From assembly GCF_006864365.1 (NCBI RefSeq), contig NZ_QHLJ01000005.1:110452-174451 (forward strand): a stretch of DNA of 64,000 nt, in the 5' to 3' direction. The stretch's first letter is position 1. The number at the start of each line of letters is the position of its first letter. The stretch is from Campylobacter sp. MIT 99-7217 (GTDB lineage: Bacteria; Campylobacterota; Campylobacteria; Campylobacterales; Campylobacteraceae). The notes under the pieces are model-generated. The model worked only from the letters and a program-made list of their open reading frames with translations. It was not told the origin of the DNA and ran no database searches. Position numbers and translations under genes: made by a program. This document shows positions 7,652-18,029 of this stretch, piece after piece.

Positions 7652-8173
7652 TTATCCCTTAAAATTAGCAACCGCTTTTTGTAAAATCTCTTCAGCAGCC
7701 TTAATATCTTTGAAATCTTGCACCTTAACCCATTTATTTGGCTCTAGGATTTTATAAGTTTCAAAGAAATTTTTGATTTTATTCAGTGTAGCTTGTGGTA
7801 AATCGGTGTAAGACTTGATATTGTCATATCTTGGATCAACCTTACTTGTAGGCACGGCTAAAAGTTTTTCGTCCATTCCGCTTTCATCTTCCATGATCAA
7901 AACGCCGATCAAACGGCATGGAATCACTGCTCCTGCTTGGATAGGATATTCATTTAAAACCAAAATATCCACAGGATCGCCATCATCAGCCAAAGTGTTT
8001 GCGATGAAGCCATAATTTGCCGGATAAAACATCGCACTAGCCATAACGCGATCCACCATGATAGCACCACTTTCTTTATCAAGCTCATATTTTATACTCG
8101 AGCCATAAGGGATTTCGATCACTGCGTTGATTTTGTTTGGGATTTCTCCTATTTTGATTTTGCTTAAATTCAT
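7652..8173 (-). CDS. ppa: inorganic pyrophosphatase
   Basis: 173 aa family I soluble pyrophosphatase, which hydrolyses PPi to drive biosynthetic reactions. Characteristic segments: [12 protein letters not shown] near 20-31, [10 protein letters not shown], then [10 protein letters not shown] with the metal-binding aspartates (the PROSITE-type D-x-D-P-x-D motif), and [11 protein letters not shown]. It starts 3 bp after adk. An SD (AAGGAT) precedes the ATG. Confidence 0.95.
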   Translation of the reverse strand: MNLSKIKIGEIPNKINAVIEIPYGSSIKYELDKESGAIMVDRVMASAMFYPANYGFIANTLADDGDPVDILVLNEYPIQAGAVIPCRLIGVLIMEDESGMDEKLLAVPTSKVDPRYDNIKSYTDLPQATLNKIKNFFETYKILEPNKWVKVQDFKDIKAAEEILQKAVANFKG

Positions 8174-8176
8174 TTT

Positions 8177-8755
8177 TTATCCTTTCGATTTGATTTTGTT
8201 GATTAAAGCCCTCATGTCCATGACGATTTCTTCTATACTTCTTTCGCCATTGATGACAAAATGCAAATTCTTGCTCTCATAAAATTTAATGATAGCTTCT
8301 AAAGGCTCAAGATAGACCCCCATTCTGTTATTAAAAACCTCTTCATTATCATCAGCCCCGCGGTTTCGTCCTAAAACCCTGTCTCTAGCCACTTGCTCGC
8401 TTACTTTAACCTCAATCACGCCCTTTAAGCAAACCTCATTTTGCTCGCTTAAAACCTTATCAAAGGCTTGCATTTGCTCAACGCTTCTTGGATAGCCATC
8501 GATGATAATATTTTGTGTGGGAGCGTTTTTAATCGCCGTTACTATGGTATCTACGACGACATTTAAAGGCACTAAATTTCCCTTTGAGATGAAGCTATCG
8601 ATAAGCTTTCCAAGTTCGGTTTTGCGTGCTACTTCTTCTCTTAACAAATCGCCGGTAGAATAATGCGTAACGCTATCATCTTCCTTTGCGATAATGCTTG
8701 CGTCGGTAGTCTTGCCACTTCCAGGCGCTCCTATAATCAAAAACAAATCTTTCAT
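8177..8755 (-). CDS. adk: adenylate kinase
   Basis: 192 aa short-type adenylate kinase that interconverts ATP + AMP and 2 ADP. Walker A is GAPGSGKTT (9-17), followed by [12 protein letters not shown] (AMP-binding lid), [11 protein letters not shown] and the arginines of [13 protein letters not shown]. The zinc-type long LID is absent, as in other Campylobacter enzymes. Its ATG overlaps the aspS stop (ATGA). Confidence 0.95.
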   Translation of the reverse strand: MKDLFLIIGAPGSGKTTDASIIAKEDDSVTHYSTGDLLREEVARKTELGKLIDSFISKGNLVPLNVVVDTIVTAIKNAPTQNIIIDGYPRSVEQMQAFDKVLSEQNEVCLKGVIEVKVSEQVARDRVLGRNRGADDNEEVFNNRMGVYLEPLEAIIKFYESKNLHFVINGERSIEEIVMDMRALINKIKSKG

Positions 8756-10503
8756 TTTACTTTCTCCCTTAATTTTAATCCAAGCTCCCTCATCGCTTCG
8801 CTACTTGGCGCACTTGGTGCTTGCGTCATCAAGCACTGTGCTCTTTGTGTCTTTGGAAAGGCGATAACATCTCTTATGCTACTTGATTTAGTAACCAGCA
8901 TGATAAGCCTATCAAGTCCTATGGCAATGCCTCCGTGAGGTGGTGCTCCAAAGCTTAGAGCATCAAGCAAGAAGCCAAATTTTTCTCTTTGTGCGACTTC
9001 GTCGATATTAAGAAGTCTAAAGACTTTTTGTTGAATCTCATCTTTGTGAATTCTTATACTCCCACCACCAAGTTCTATACCGTTAAGCACGACATCATAA
9101 GCTATAGAGCTGATTTCTTCTAGGTCGCTTTCATCGATATTTTTAGGCATGGTAAAAGGATGGTGCATAGCAGAAAAACTGCCATCATCATTTCTTTCAA
9201 ACATAGGAAAATCAACAACCCAAAGAAATTCTAAAGCCTCTTCATCGATGATTTGAAGCTCTTGTGCTAGGAAAATCCTAAATCTTCCCATATAATCAAG
9301 CACGGTTTTCTTAACCCCAGCCCCAAAAAACACAACATCACCAAGCTCAAGCGAACATCTTTGACTAAGTTCTTTTAGATCTTCTTCGCTAAAGAATTTA
9401 CAAAGCGGTCCTTTAAGCCCATCTTCTTTAACCTGTATGAAAGCAAGCCCTGCAGCACCAAATTTACGCACAAATTCTTCAAATCTTTGCATTTGTCTTT
9501 TTGAAAAAATGGTATCGCCTTTTGGCACGCGAATAGCCTTAATGCGGTTTTTACGAGTATCTTTAGCAATGTTTGCAAAAATTTCATTATTTGAGCGTGC
9601 AAAAATATCTATAACATCGACAAATTTAAGATCAAATCTTAAATCAGGCTTATCAGAGCCGTAATTTTCCATAGCTTCCTTATAAGTCATTTGACGAAAT
9701 GGGGTTTGAATTTCTTTTCCGCAGGCTTTGAAAATATCTTTTAAAAAGGTCTCGGCAACTTTCATCACATCTTTTTGCTCGCAAAAGCTCATTTCAACAT
9801 CAATTTGCGTAAATTCAGGTTGACGATCCGCCCTTAAATCCTCATCTCTAAAGCATTTTGCGATTTGAAAATACCTGTCAAATCCCGCACACATTAAAAG
9901 CTGTTTAAAAAGCTGTGGGCTTTGTGGTAGAGCGTAAAACTCACCTTGATGCACACGAGATGGCACTAAATAATCCCTAGCACCCTCAGGAGTAGCCTTT
10001 GTTAAAATAGGTGTTTCAACCTCTAAAAATCCCATATTTGCAAGCGAATTTCTAGCTGCTATACAAGCCTTTGAACGCAGAGCAAAATTATCATAAAGCT
10101 TGTTTGAGCGAAGATCTAAAAAGCGGTATTTAAGCCTTAGTTCTTCATTAACACTTTCATCATTGATACCAAAAGGCACGACAGCACTTTCATTTTCGAT
10201 GATCAAAGTATGCACGACAACTTCAATTTCGCCTGTTTTAAGCTTAGGATTTACTAGTCCCTCGCCTCTTGGACGAATTTTACCCTTGGCTATCAAAACA
10301 AATTCATTACGAACTAAGGAGGCTACTTCATGAGCTTTTGTACTATCTTTTGGATCGCAAACTAGTTGTATCAGCCCACTTCTGTCCCTTAAATCAATAA
10401 AAATCACGCCACCATGATCGCGGTAAGAGTTTGCCCAACCGCAAAGCGTTACCTCTTCGCCTACATTTTTGAGGCTTAAATCTGTGTTATAATGTGTTCT
10501 CAA
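8752..10503 (-). CDS. aspS: aspartate--tRNA(Asp/Asn) ligase
   Basis: 583 aa bacterial-type class IIb synthetase. The N-terminal OB anticodon-binding domain shows [16 protein letters not shown] and [10 protein letters not shown]. Motif 2 is [19 protein letters not shown], the bacterial GAD insertion domain follows, and motif 3 is [12 protein letters not shown] near the C-terminus. Campylobacter generally lacks asparaginyl-tRNA synthetase and uses a non-discriminating AspRS with GatCAB; that is family knowledge and not visible here. It is the first gene of the aspS-adk-ppa-msrA operon, divergent from nadK across 81 bp. Confidence 0.95.
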   Translation of the reverse strand: MRTHYNTDLSLKNVGEEVTLCGWANSYRDHGGVIFIDLRDRSGLIQLVCDPKDSTKAHEVASLVRNEFVLIAKGKIRPRGEGLVNPKLKTGEIEVVVHTLIIENESAVVPFGINDESVNEELRLKYRFLDLRSNKLYDNFALRSKACIAARNSLANMGFLEVETPILTKATPEGARDYLVPSRVHQGEFYALPQSPQLFKQLLMCAGFDRYFQIAKCFRDEDLRADRQPEFTQIDVEMSFCEQKDVMKVAETFLKDIFKACGKEIQTPFRQMTYKEAMENYGSDKPDLRFDLKFVDVIDIFARSNNEIFANIAKDTRKNRIKAIRVPKGDTIFSKRQMQRFEEFVRKFGAAGLAFIQVKEDGLKGPLCKFFSEEDLKELSQRCSLELGDVVFFGAGVKKTVLDYMGRFRIFLAQELQIIDEEALEFLWVVDFPMFERNDDGSFSAMHHPFTMPKNIDESDLEEISSIAYDVVLNGIELGGGSIRIHKDEIQQKVFRLLNIDEVAQREKFGFLLDALSFGAPPHGGIAIGLDRLIMLVTKSSSIRDVIAFPKTQRAQCLMTQAPSAPSSEAMRELGLKLREKVK

Positions 10504-10569
10504 ATTCTATCCCTTTGAAAAAATTAAGGGAAATTATAATATTTTTTTCCTTTTGCTTTGCTAATAATT

Positions 10570-10578
10570 TGATATAAT
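10570..10578 (+). promoter_or_regulatory. extended -10 promoter of nadK; leaderless geometry
   Basis: TGATATAAT; the hexamer TATAAT occupies 10573-10578. Six bases separate it from the A of the nadK ATG at 10585, the position expected for +1. No SD is present between, so the transcript probably starts at the initiation codon. Confidence 0.65.
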
Positions 10579-10584
10579 TTTTTT

Positions 10585-11445
10585 ATGAAAACACCGCTTA
10601 ATTATAAAAACATTAAAAAAATAGGGCTTGTTTCAAGACAAAATTCAAATTTAGATGAAGAAATTTTGTTTTTAAAAGATATTTTTGAGCAAAAAAATAT
10701 AGAATTATTGCTTGAAAAAACAAGCTCAAAAACGATAAATTTAGCCAAATTTGAGCTTGAGGAACTTTTTGTACAAAGTGATTTTGTGATTTCTTTGGGA
10801 GGAGATGGCACTTTGATTTCACTTTGTAGAAAAGCTTGTGAGTATAATAAGGCTTTGCTTGGTATAAATGCTGGAAATTTAGGCTTTTTAACAGATTTTA
10901 AAACAAGTGAAGCAAGAGCTTTTTTTGATGATTTTTTTGAGGGTAAATTTAGGATAGAAAAGCCTTTTTTACTCGAGGTTAATTTTATTTTAAAAGATGG
11001 ACAAAGCTTGAGTAAAACAGCCTTTAACGATGTTGTTTTTTTTAGAAATTCGCAAAAATCCATGGCTCATATCGAGGTTCTTAGAAACTCAAGCGTGTTT
11101 AACGAATATTCAGGAGATGGCCTTGTAATAGCCTCGCCTGCTGGCTCAACAGCTTATAATCTTAGTGCAAATGGACCTATTGTTTATACCTTGGCTGAGG
11201 TTTTTATACTCACGCCTGTTTGTTCGCACTCGCTTACTCAGCGTCCTGTGGTACTGCCACGCGGTTTTGAGCTTGAAGTAAGGACTAAGGATTGTCTTAT
11301 TTGCATTGATGGGCAGGAAAATTTCAAAAGTGGCGATTTTGAGAGTATTAAAATCAAATTAAGCGATAAAAGCGTAAGTCTCATACATCCTCAAAATAGG
11401 GATTATTTTCAAATTTTAAAAGAAAAATTGCACTGGGGAAAATGA
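10585..11445 (+). CDS. nadK: NAD kinase
   Basis: 286 aa, phosphorylates NAD to NADP. The invariant GGDGT motif is at 72-76 ([10 protein letters not shown]). Further family signatures are [23 protein letters not shown], and [24 protein letters not shown], the nucleotide-binding region, near 175-198. It heads the long plus-strand array, and its TGA overlaps the recN ATG. The start lies exactly at the predicted transcription start. Confidence 0.95.
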   Translation: MKTPLNYKNIKKIGLVSRQNSNLDEEILFLKDIFEQKNIELLLEKTSSKTINLAKFELEELFVQSDFVISLGGDGTLISLCRKACEYNKALLGINAGNLGFLTDFKTSEARAFFDDFFEGKFRIEKPFLLEVNFILKDGQSLSKTAFNDVVFFRNSQKSMAHIEVLRNSSVFNEYSGDGLVIASPAGSTAYNLSANGPIVYTLAEVFILTPVCSHSLTQRPVVLPRGFELEVRTKDCLICIDGQENFKSGDFESIKIKLSDKSVSLIHPQNRDYFQILKEKLHWGK

Positions 11446-12968
11446 TGATACGAACGATTTTTATAAGAGAAAATGTGAGTTTTAAAAAGGCTGAGCTTGA
11501 GCTTGAAAAGGGACTTGTTGTTTTTACAGGGCTTAGCGGAGCTGGCAAATCGGTGCTTTTTAAAGGAATTTTAAGTGCTTTTGGACTTTGTGATAGTGAG
11601 GCTAAATTTGTAGAGCTTGTGCTTGATGATAAGCTTGATATGCAAGAATTTGGCATAGAAGAAGATGATGAAAATGTTTTTAAGATGCTTAAAGAAAAAA
11701 GTGCGAAGTATTTTATCAACAACCAAAATATAAATAAAAAAAGCTTACAAACGCTTTCAAAAAGCTTTGTTAAATACCTTTCAGCTAAGGAAAATAATGA
11801 ATTTTCCAATGAGAGATTTTTAAATTTGCTTGATAGTTTGGAAGCAAAGAAAGATAAAAATTTCTTAGACTTTAAGCTTGAGTTTGAAAAGCTTTTTAAA
11901 GACTTTAAAGAGTGTGAAAATGAGCTTTTAAAGCTCAAAGAAGAAGAAAGAAAAATTGAGGAGCTAAAAGAGCTTGCTACTATGCAAATAGAAAAAATCA
12001 GCTCTATAAATCCAAAAGTAGGCGAATACGAAGAGCTAATGAGCCTTAAAAAAAAGCTTTCCAAAAAAGACAAGATAGAAGAAGCTTGGGCTAGGGCTGG
12101 AGCTATTTTTGAGCTTGAAAAAGCTGTGATTGATGCGCTAAATTTAAGCGAAGTGGATAGCACTTTTTTTGAAGAAGCGTTAAATGAGCTTAGGGTAGTG
12201 GCTGAAAAGCAAAGCTTTGATGAGCTTGATTTTGACATAGAAGCTGTGCTTGATAGGATAGAAAAGCTTTCTTTTATCATAAACCGCTATGAAAGCGTGG
12301 AAAATGCTTTGCAAATTTTAGACGAAAAGAAAAAAGAGCTTGAGCATTATGAAAATTTAAGTTTTGAAAAAAAAGAGCTTGAGAAAAATTTTACTAAATT
12401 TAAAGAAAAACTCGAAGAAATGGCTACAAAGCTTAGTCAAAAAAGAAAGGCAAATTTAAGCGAGCTTGAGAGCTTGCTTAGCTCTTATCTTAAAAATCTT
12501 TATATGAAAGATGTCAATTTAAGCCTTTCAAAGCTTGATGAAATCACAAATTTAGGGCAAGATGAGCTTGTTTTAAATATCAATGAAGCAAGCCTTAAAA
12601 AACTTAGCTCAGGCGAGCTAAATCGCTTAAGACTTGCTTTTATCGCCACTGAATGCTTTATTTTAAACGAGGGCAAGGGGATTATTTTTCTTGATGAAAT
12701 TGATGCGAATTTAAGCGGAAAAGAAGCAATGAGCATAGCCAAGGTTTTAAACGAGCTTGCTAAATTTTATCAAATCTTTGCCATTTCGCACCTACCACAA
12801 CTTTCATCTCAGGCTAAAAATCACTTTTTGGTCGAAAAGATAAATGGCGAAAGTAGGGTTAGAAGGCTTGAAAAAGACGAACGCATAAAAGAGCTTGCAA
12901 GAATGATCAGCGGAGAACAGATCAGTGATGAAGCTGTCGAGTTTGCAAAAACTTTACTTGAGTATTAA
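11442..12968 (+). CDS. recN: DNA repair ATPase RecN
   Basis: 508 aa SMC-like ATPase of recombinational repair. Walker A is GLSGAGKS (30-37). Long charged coiled-coil arms run from about 130 to 345, and the ABC signature [13 protein letters not shown] and Walker [15 protein letters not shown] are near the C-terminus. It is shorter than the approximately 550-residue E. coli RecN, as is usual in Campylobacterota, because of shorter arms. Two ATGs (11442, 11445) are possible; the first overlaps the nadK stop (ATGA). It is translationally coupled to nadK. Confidence 0.92.
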   Translation: MMIRTIFIRENVSFKKAELELEKGLVVFTGLSGAGKSVLFKGILSAFGLCDSEAKFVELVLDDKLDMQEFGIEEDDENVFKMLKEKSAKYFINNQNINKKSLQTLSKSFVKYLSAKENNEFSNERFLNLLDSLEAKKDKNFLDFKLEFEKLFKDFKECENELLKLKEEERKIEELKELATMQIEKISSINPKVGEYEELMSLKKKLSKKDKIEEAWARAGAIFELEKAVIDALNLSEVDSTFFEEALNELRVVAEKQSFDELDFDIEAVLDRIEKLSFIINRYESVENALQILDEKKKELEHYENLSFEKKELEKNFTKFKEKLEEMATKLSQKRKANLSELESLLSSYLKNLYMKDVNLSLSKLDEITNLGQDELVLNINEASLKKLSSGELNRLRLAFIATECFILNEGKGIIFLDEIDANLSGKEAMSIAKVLNELAKFYQIFAISHLPQLSSQAKNHFLVEKINGESRVRRLEKDERIKELARMISGEQISDEAVEFAKTLLEY

Positions 12969-12988
12969 GCAAAATAAAACTTAAGTTA

Positions 12989-12997
12989 TGATATAAT
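12989..12997 (+). promoter_or_regulatory. extended -10 promoter upstream of cbrR
   Basis: TGATATAAT in the 36-bp recN-cbrR gap, with +1 predicted near 13004. It gives the response regulator its own transcription start inside the array. Confidence 0.55.
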
Positions 12998-13037
12998 TTC
13001 AACTTTGAAATTTACAGAAATAGAGAGTTTATTTACA

Positions 13038-14285
13038 ATGAAAGAAAAGATTTTAGTCGTTGATGATAATAAAATGCTATGCAAATTGCTTGCAAAAAAA
13101 ATTTCAAATTCTTTAAAACTTGAGGTTGAGATCGCTTTTTCTTTCGAGGAGGCTAAGACTTTGATTGAAGAAGAGCATTTTTTTATGTGTTTTGTTGATC
13201 TTTGTTTGCCTGATGCGCCTCATGGGGAAATTGTTGATTTTGTATTAGGAAAGTCTTTGCCTAGCGTAGTTTTAACAGCTATGAATGATGAAAAAATAAG
13301 ACAAAATTTTGTCAGCAAGGATATTTTAGATTATATCTTTAAGGAAAGTGATACTTGTATTGATGAGATTATCGCTGTAGCTGAAAATTTGATCACCTTT
13401 CAAAAAAGAAAGGTGATCTTAGCCATGAGCAAGCTTCCTGAAAGAAATGAAGTGAAAAGAAATTTAAGTCTAAGACTTTTTAATGTTTTAGTAGCAGCTC
13501 ATGGAGAAGAAGCTTTAAATTATCTTGAAGATAATGTTGATACAGGCTTGATTATATGTGATGCAAATATGCCTGTAGTTGATGGGATAGGTGTTTTAGA
13601 AGCTGTGCGTTCAAAATATGCCAAAACTGAAATAGGCGTCATACTTTTAGGAGAAAAAAATGATGCCCAGGAGAGCAAGGCTTTGAGAATTGGGGCAAAT
13701 GATTTTATCATCAAGCCTTTTAGTAAAGAACTTTTTAATGCAAGATTAAATAAGGTTTTAAAGGATATGAAAGACTTGCAATTAATCAGCTCTTTAACAG
13801 ATCTTGATTCGCTTAGCGGGCTTAAAAATTCTAATGCATTGATGTCTGAGTTAAAGGATTATTTGCGTGAAATTCAAGATAGAGATGAAGAATTTGCTCT
13901 TGCTTTCTTAGATATTGATAACTTAGGAAGCATTAATGAAGAATACGGCTTTGATGTTGGAAACGAACTCATTAAAACAAGTGCGAAAATTATCACTAAT
14001 AATATCAAAGGCAAAGATCTTGCAGGACATTTTGATTCGACTAAAATTTGTATTTTATTAAAAAATATTAGCAATGAAAAAGCCTTAAAGATTTTTTCTC
14101 TTATTCGTGTTGAAATCAAACAAAATAGTATATTAGTAGCACTTGATGAGCTTTTTTATACGGCAAGTATAGGTGTTTGTTTTGGCAAAAGCAAAGATGA
14201 TATTAATGTTTTGATGAAAAAGGCTGATGATGCTTTAAAATTAGCGAAGAACAACGGAAAAGATAGGGTTGAGGTATGCTTTTAG
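13038..14285 (+). CDS. cbrR: response regulator with two receiver domains and a degenerate GGDEF domain (CbrR-like)
   Basis: 415 aa from the ATG at 13038 (an in-frame TTG at 13005 would add 11 residues). Receiver 1 has KILVVDDNKML and the phospho-acceptor in CFVDLCLPD. Receiver 2 has LIICDANMPVVDG and a conserved Lys in FIIKPF. The C-terminal domain from about 250 has the GGDEF fold (FALAFLDIDNLGSINEEYGFDVG), but the GGDEF signature itself reads GHFDSTK, so cyclase activity is probably lost. The C. jejuni ortholog CbrR is a bile-resistance response regulator with the same layout. It overlaps tatD by 10 bp. Confidence 0.88.
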   Translation: MKEKILVVDDNKMLCKLLAKKISNSLKLEVEIAFSFEEAKTLIEEEHFFMCFVDLCLPDAPHGEIVDFVLGKSLPSVVLTAMNDEKIRQNFVSKDILDYIFKESDTCIDEIIAVAENLITFQKRKVILAMSKLPERNEVKRNLSLRLFNVLVAAHGEEALNYLEDNVDTGLIICDANMPVVDGIGVLEAVRSKYAKTEIGVILLGEKNDAQESKALRIGANDFIIKPFSKELFNARLNKVLKDMKDLQLISSLTDLDSLSGLKNSNALMSELKDYLREIQDRDEEFALAFLDIDNLGSINEEYGFDVGNELIKTSAKIITNNIKGKDLAGHFDSTKICILLKNISNEKALKIFSLIRVEIKQNSILVALDELFYTASIGVCFGKSKDDINVLMKKADDALKLAKNNGKDRVEVCF

Positions 14286-15100
14286 ATCTTGATTTTAAAG
14301 ATGAAGCTAAGATCATAGACACTCATTGTCATTTAGATGATGAGAGCTTTTGTGGGGATTTAAATGTTATCCTAGAGCATTCTTTCAAAAATAATATCAG
14401 CAAGATCATAATCCCAGCTGCTAATACGGCTGATTTGCCAAAAGCTCTTGAAATTTGTGAAAGATATGAAAATATCTATTTTGCAGTAGGCACACACCCT
14501 TGCGTGCTTGAAAGCTTTGATGAAGCACTTTTAAGAAAACTTATTGTGCATGAAAAGTGCGTGGCTGTGGGGGAGTGCGGGCTTGATTATTTTCGTTTAG
14601 AAAATGAAAATAAAGAGCAGATAAAGCAAAGGCAAAAAGAGCTTTTTAAATTCCAACTTGAGCTTGCAAGGGAGTTTGAAAAGCCCGTGATTATCCACGC
14701 ACGCGAGGCAAATGCGGATATTTTTGAAATCTTAAATGAATTTATCAAAAAAACAGGTTCATCTTATAGACAGGGTAGTGGATTTGGCGTTTTGCATTGT
14801 TTTAATGCAAGCGAACTTTTGCTAGGTTTAAAGGAACATTTTTATTTTGGAATCGGTGGAGTTTTGACCTTTAAAAATGCTAAAAATTTAGTCCAAATTC
14901 TGCCAAAAATTCCAAAAGATAAGCTTTTGATTGAAACTGATGCCCCTTATCTTAGTCCTGAGCCTTTTAGAGGTAAAAGAAATGAGCCTCTTTTAACAAA
15001 TTTTGTAGCTCAAAAGATGGCTGAGCTTTTATCCTTGTCTAAAGATGAGGTCATAGAGCTTTGCACTCAAAATGCGAATGAATTATTTTTTAAGGATTGA
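14276..15100 (+). CDS. tatD: TatD family metal-dependent DNase
   Basis: 274 aa. Metal-ligand motifs in order: IIDTHCHLDD (HxH), the Glu in VGECGLDYFR, the His in VIIHAREA, the His in VLHCFNAS, and the Asp in LIETDAPYLSPEP. This is the full TatD signature. Family members are 3'-5' exonucleases implicated in DNA repair; despite the name they are not part of the Tat translocon. It overlaps cbrR by 10 bp. Confidence 0.92.
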   Translation: MLLDLDFKDEAKIIDTHCHLDDESFCGDLNVILEHSFKNNISKIIIPAANTADLPKALEICERYENIYFAVGTHPCVLESFDEALLRKLIVHEKCVAVGECGLDYFRLENENKEQIKQRQKELFKFQLELAREFEKPVIIHAREANADIFEILNEFIKKTGSSYRQGSGFGVLHCFNASELLLGLKEHFYFGIGGVLTFKNAKNLVQILPKIPKDKLLIETDAPYLSPEPFRGKRNEPLLTNFVAQKMAELLSLSKDEVIELCTQNANELFFKD

Positions 15101-15104
15101 TTTG

Positions 15105-16238
15105 ATGAAAAAAAGTATGATAGTTTTTCTGATATTTGTCCAATTTTTAGTGGCAAATTCTTTTTCTCCAGAATATTATGAAAGACAGATGAAGATATTA
15201 AGAAGTTTGGATATTGAGCCAAGTTTTATAGGCGATCTTAATTTCATAGAAAGTAGGGATAATTTAAAAAAATTATATTCATCAGTTCTTAGGCATTCGG
15301 TTAATGGATTTTATGAGTTTATTCCTATGATTAAAATGATTATAAAAGAAGAGGATTTACCGGCTGAGTTTTTATATCTTGCTATGGTAGAATCAGGTCT
15401 TAAAGCACATAGTGTTTCAAATGCAAAAGCTGTAGGGGTATGGCAGTTTATGCAGCCAACCGCACAAAGTTTAGGATTAAGAGTTGATCCTTATGTTGAT
15501 GAAAGACGCGATCCTTTTAAGTCAAGTATAGCAGCAGCAAATTATCTTAAGGGTCTTAAAAATGAATTTGGTAAGTGGTATTTAGCTATCTTGGCTTATA
15601 ATTGCGGTAGTGGAAAACTAAGCAAAGCCATTAAGGAAGCAGGTAGTGATGAGCTTCATGTTCTTCTTGATGAGGAGGCTAAGTATATACCTCTTGAAAC
15701 GAGGCTTTTTATCAAGAAAATTCTTACTCTTGCTTTTTTAGCTAGTGATAAGGATTTTAATTTAGGTGGCGATGCTTCTTTTGTAAATCATACTTTAAGC
15801 AGTGATTTTACAAGGGTTGAAGTTCCTTCAAGTGTAGCTTTGAAAGATTTAGCAAAAATGGCTGATTTGAGTTTAGGAGATTTAAAATACTACAATCCAC
15901 AATTTAAACATGATTTTACTCCGCCTGATAAAGATTATTATATGTATATCCCTGTGTCAAAATCTTTAGCTTTTGAGCAAAATTATAATCCAAGCAAACT
16001 GACAAAGGTTGATACAAGGTTACCTCAAACAAAAATTTATATTGTCAAATCAGGCGATTCTTTATATTCTATAGCTAAAAAACATGGTATAAGCATTGCA
16101 CAAATTCGAAAATATAATAAAATTAAAAAAGATCATCTCGCTCTTAAACAAAAACTTATCTTACCGATTGCAAATAAGGAGTATAAATATGCAAATTCTA
16201 AGCAAACAAAAAAATCTACTAAGGTTGTTAGTCGCTAG
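15105..16238 (+). CDS. secreted lytic murein transglycosylase (MltD-like) with LysM
   Basis: 377 aa from the ATG at 15105 (AAGGA 8 bp upstream). Signal peptide MKKSMIVFLIFVQFLVANS. The SLT domain spans roughly 85-200, with the catalytic Glu in LYLAMVESGLKAH, then AVGVWQFMQPTAQ and ILAYNCGSGKL. One LysM module near 320-363 (IYIVKSGDSLYSIAKKHG…) would bind peptidoglycan. The domain order matches MltD, which cleaves glycan strands in the periplasm. Its 3' end overlaps rlpA by 50 bp, and it lies in a peptidoglycan/LPS gene array. Confidence 0.88.
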   Translation: MKKSMIVFLIFVQFLVANSFSPEYYERQMKILRSLDIEPSFIGDLNFIESRDNLKKLYSSVLRHSVNGFYEFIPMIKMIIKEEDLPAEFLYLAMVESGLKAHSVSNAKAVGVWQFMQPTAQSLGLRVDPYVDERRDPFKSSIAAANYLKGLKNEFGKWYLAILAYNCGSGKLSKAIKEAGSDELHVLLDEEAKYIPLETRLFIKKILTLAFLASDKDFNLGGDASFVNHTLSSDFTRVEVPSSVALKDLAKMADLSLGDLKYYNPQFKHDFTPPDKDYYMYIPVSKSLAFEQNYNPSKLTKVDTRLPQTKIYIVKSGDSLYSIAKKHGISIAQIRKYNKIKKDHLALKQKLILPIANKEYKYANSKQTKKSTKVVSR

Positions 16239-17031
16239 TTTTGGTGCGATTTTAATCAGTGCTTGCACAACAACAAAAAGTCAGCCAACGACTTATTATC
16301 CGGGTAATGATTTTAAAAGTACGCCAAATAATTCTAAAAATTTAAAAGGCACAATGAAGCCTTACACCATAAACGGAAAGACCTATTATCCAACCGTTGT
16401 GGAGGTTGGCGAGACAGCTGATGGGATTGCTAGCTGGTATGGACCCGGCTTTCATGGTAAAAAAACAAGCAATGGAGAAACTTATAATCAAAACGCTTTT
16501 ACAGCAGCACATAAAACCTTACCAATGAATACGATTTTAAAGGTTACAAATTTAAACAATAACAGGCAAACTACCGTTCGTATCAATGATAGAGGTCCTT
16601 TTGTTGATAATAGAATTATCGATTTATCCAAAGCAGCAGCTACTCAAATAGATATGGTAACTTCAGGCACAGCACCTGTTCGTCTTGAGGTTATCGGTTT
16701 TGGTACAAGTAATACCGATCTAAGCTCATCAAATAGCAATCAAATCGTTCATCAAAATGTAAATTTAGGAAGTAGCGGTGAAATAGTTGATAATGGTCAT
16801 ATTTATGAGGGTGGAAATTTTATGGTGCAAATTGGTGCGTTTAGAAATGCTGAGGGTGCAAGAATAACGGCTGATAAATATAAAAATTATGGTGCATATT
16901 CATCAGTAGTAAGACAAAGCCCTAAAGATGGTTTAAATAGGGTATTTTTAACAGGGTTTAGAAGCGAGGCTGAAGCAAGAGACTTTGCTAGAAGTGGTGC
17001 ATTTAGTGGGGCTTTTGTTGTTCGTGAGTAG
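16189..17031 (+). CDS. rlpA: septal ring lytic transglycosylase RlpA (lipoprotein)
   Basis: 280 aa from the ATG at 16189, chosen because AAGGAG lies 7 bp upstream and a lipoprotein signal follows at once, ending in the lipobox LISAC. The double-psi beta-barrel domain shows ASWYGPGFHGKKTSNGE, FTAAHKTLPM and VRINDRGPFV. The C-terminal SPOR domain (FMVQIGAFRNAEGAR…) binds denuded glycans at the division site. It overlaps the upstream transglycosylase gene, so the two cell-wall enzymes are probably made together. Confidence 0.92.
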   Translation: MQILSKQKNLLRLLVASFGAILISACTTTKSQPTTYYPGNDFKSTPNNSKNLKGTMKPYTINGKTYYPTVVEVGETADGIASWYGPGFHGKKTSNGETYNQNAFTAAHKTLPMNTILKVTNLNNNRQTTVRINDRGPFVDNRIIDLSKAAATQIDMVTSGTAPVRLEVIGFGTSNTDLSSSNSNQIVHQNVNLGSSGEIVDNGHIYEGGNFMVQIGAFRNAEGARITADKYKNYGAYSSVVRQSPKDGLNRVFLTGFRSEAEARDFARSGAFSGAFVVRE

Positions 17032-17040
17032 GAAATTTTG

Positions 17041-17529
17041 ATGATAGAGCTTATTTTTCTTGATGTCGATGGTTGCTTAACAGATGGTAAGATCATTTAC
17101 ACAAGTAGTGCAGATGAAATAAAAGAATTTAATGTCAAAGACGGAGCAGCCATTGAAGCTTGGCTAAAGCTTGGGAAAAAAGTTGCCATCATCACAGGAA
17201 GAAGCTCAAAATGCGTGGAACTTAGGGCAAAAGATTTAAAGATTGATTTACTTTTTCAAGGTATCAAAGACAAGCTTTCTTGTGCAAAAGAGCTTTTAGA
17301 AAGGCTAAATTTAAGCTTTGAAAATACTGCTTGCATAGGCGATTATTATAATGATAAAAGCTTGCTTGAAGCTGTAAAATTAAGCTTTAAGCCAGCTGAT
17401 GCCTTAGCAAATTTAAAAACAAAATATACTCTTGAAAATAAAGGTGGACAAGCAGCAGTTGCTGAAATGATAGAACATATCATTAGGTATAATGACATGC
17501 AAGAAGAATGGGATAAACTTTGGCGATAA
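17041..17529 (+). CDS. kdsC: KdsC-type HAD phosphatase
   Basis: 162 aa. The HAD nucleophile motif FLDVDGCLTDG is at the N-terminus, followed by IITGRSS and GDYYNDKSLL; no cap domain is present, as in KdsC. KdsC removes phosphate from KDO 8-phosphate in LPS core synthesis. The location directly before lptC and lptA supports that role. The ATG at 17041 has AGGA 7 bp upstream; a TTG one codon earlier is an alternative. The stop overlaps the lptC start. Confidence 0.88.
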   Translation: MIELIFLDVDGCLTDGKIIYTSSADEIKEFNVKDGAAIEAWLKLGKKVAIITGRSSKCVELRAKDLKIDLLFQGIKDKLSCAKELLERLNLSFENTACIGDYYNDKSLLEAVKLSFKPADALANLKTKYTLENKGGQAAVAEMIEHIIRYNDMQEEWDKLWR

Positions 17530-18029
17530 AAATTTTTAGCGTAGCTATGGGCTTTTTTGCCTTAGCTTTGGTGTATTTGAGTTTGCAAGATTTGTATTCT
17601 TTAGATATTAAACCTAGTGCTATTGATTTTAAAAATATTCAGGCTAGAGATGTTACACTTTACGAGCTTAATTCAAGTAGCTTAAATACAAACTACAAGG
17701 CTAGAGAGTGGGTGCGATATAAACATAAGGATATTTTGAGTGATTTTATACTTTTAAATACGGATTATAATATCAGTTCAAATGAAGTCGAGCTTTTGCA
17801 AGATGATATCATTTTACTTCAAGGAGATGTTTTATATACAGATATTAACGATACAAAGATCACAACTCAAGCCCTATCTTTTGATAATAAAAATAAAATT
17901 TTAAGCACAGAATTTGAATTTTTTATTACGCGTAAAGATAACAAAATACAGGGTCAAAGTTTAAAGTATGATTTAGCAAACAAAGAGCTTAGAGCCGAAG
18001 GAGCAAAGGCATGGTTGCATGTGGATTGA
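17520..18029 (+). CDS. lptC: LPS export protein LptC
   Basis: 169 aa starting at a TTG that overlaps the kdsC end by 10 bp. One N-terminal membrane helix (3-20) anchors a periplasmic part with the LptC beta-jellyroll pattern: repeated strands such as VELLQDDIILLQGDVLY and TQALSFDNKNKILSTE. LptC bridges the LptBFG transporter to the periplasmic LptA. Sequence identity within the family is low, and the call leans on topology and its place between kdsC and lptA. Confidence 0.82.
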   Translation: MAIKIFSVAMGFFALALVYLSLQDLYSLDIKPSAIDFKNIQARDVTLYELNSSSLNTNYKAREWVRYKHKDILSDFILLNTDYNISSNEVELLQDDIILLQGDVLYTDINDTKITTQALSFDNKNKILSTEFEFFITRKDNKIQGQSLKYDLANKELRAEGAKAWLHVD

